Assembly: GCF_028618695.1 (NCBI RefSeq) | Contig: NZ_JAQIVI010000318.1 | Location: 1-60,548 of the forward strand | Source: Natrinema soli | Lineage (GTDB): Archaea; Halobacteriota; Halobacteria; Halobacteriales; Natrialbaceae | Reading direction: 5' to 3' | DNA: 60,548 nt | In this document: positions 60,219-60,548 of the stretch, in pieces | How positions within the stretch are numbered: position 1 is the stretch's first letter | Layout: each line of letters begins with the position of its first letter | The notes under the pieces: generated by a model | What the model was told of the DNA's origin: nothing | The model's database searches: none | What the model saw: the letters and a program-made list of their open reading frames with translations, nothing else | Position numbers and translations under genes: made by a program

Positions 60219-60548
60219 TTACTCCGTTCGCTCGAGCGTCGCTTCCGTGTCGATCCCGTAGACTCGCTTCGGCGTCTCGACGTGGGCGATACGAACCGCG
60301 GTATCGTGACCGTTCTCGAGCAGCCACCGAACCCGCCGCGGGACCGTCTTGGGTCCGAGCACTGCCCCCGGCCGATCCGGGTCGTCGATGTAGTCGGTTT
60401 CCATCAGGAACGGCTCGCCGCGCTCGGCCGCGGTCTCGAGGCGATCCTTCTCGCTCATCACGCTCGGCGTCGGCCCCTCGAGGCGGCCGCCCGCGTAGTG
60501 TTTGACGACTCTGTGGGCGGGCATTCCGGCGGCTTCGGCCCACTCCGC
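60219..60548 (-). CDS. TatD-like/COG1099 TIM-barrel metal-dependent hydrolase, C-terminal part (5' end outside window)
   Basis: The frame enters from the window edge; 109 residues are visible. EWAEAAGMPAHRVVKHYAGG, FLMETDYIDDPDRPGAVLGPKTVPRR and HDTAVRIAHVETPKRVYGI fit the C-terminal half of TatD-related amidohydrolases, with the metal Asp in E-T-D-Y and the closing P-K-R-(V/F)-Y/F-G. A role in nucleic-acid or hydrolase chemistry is likely but not specific. Confidence 0.8.
   Translation of the reverse strand, partial: AEWAEAAGMPAHRVVKHYAGGRLEGPTPSVMSEKDRLETAAERGEPFLMETDYIDDPDRPGAVLGPKTVPRRVRWLLENGHDTAVRIAHVETPKRVYGIDTEATLERTE

Overview
The window reads as the chromosome of a halophilic archaeon (class Halobacteria). 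Three things point that way: high GC with strongly acidic predicted proteins, haloarchaeal lineage families (RdfA, HalX, DUF7344-like wHTH regulators, DUF2270, DUF2150, small zinc ribbons), and many apparently leaderless genes whose TATA box lies about 24-30 bp upstream of the start codon. Nothing in the window fixes the genus. Family names are from memory and motif reading; no database search was run.

Layout. 1-5.9 kb: sugar oxidation and uptake (3' end of a GH3 glycosidase, enolase-superfamily sugar-acid dehydratase, GntP permease, UspA, xylose dehydrogenase-like oxidoreductase). 5.9-8.4 kb: malic enzyme and a 42-aa zinc ribbon. 9.4-12 kb: the cell-shape pair rdfA plus an archaeal SMC-related ATPase. 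12.7-15.7 kb: membrane proteins and a hypothetical. 15.8-24 kb: a minus-strand secretion locus with three related Tat-leader proteins (one carrying an inserted von Willebrand A domain), a dedicated S26 signal peptidase and a SipW-type surface stalk protein; two wHTH-TM regulators lie just upstream. 24.2-28.1 kb: three signalling genes, two of which have substituted phospho-acceptor residues. 28.8-47.4 kb: surface polysaccharide region (GT2, DUF354 GT-B, deacetylase, three paralogous Tat-exported PL14-like proteins, two FemAB-like transferases, GT-C-like membrane protein, flippase, GNAT protein, DUF1616 protein). 47.5-49.4 kb: two decayed IS5-type transposase fragments and tRNA-Val(CAC). 50-60.5 kb: housekeeping genes (DoxX, cobalamin adenosyltransferase, gcvPA/gcvPB, AI-2E permease, HMG-CoA synthase, DUF2150, TatD-like hydrolase).

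How the genes may work together. The strongest candidate for a poorly described system is the 15.8-24 kb locus. Its small exported proteins look like TasA/CalY (camelysin) fibre subunits: an N-terminal hydrophobic leader ending in a T-A-Y-F-S-D type site, followed by a beta-rich domain. They differ in carrying a twin-arginine motif in the same leader. They are encoded with their own SipW-like peptidase, and one member has a MIDAS-bearing vWA domain spliced into the fibre domain, so it may act as an adhesin. I infer a haloarchaeal matrix-fibre or adhesive-pilus system. A second notable feature is a small MITE-like element with about 30-bp terminal inverted repeats and a variable 17-bp minisatellite. 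It is present twice (23093-23322 and 50950-51141), both times between the 3' ends of convergent genes.
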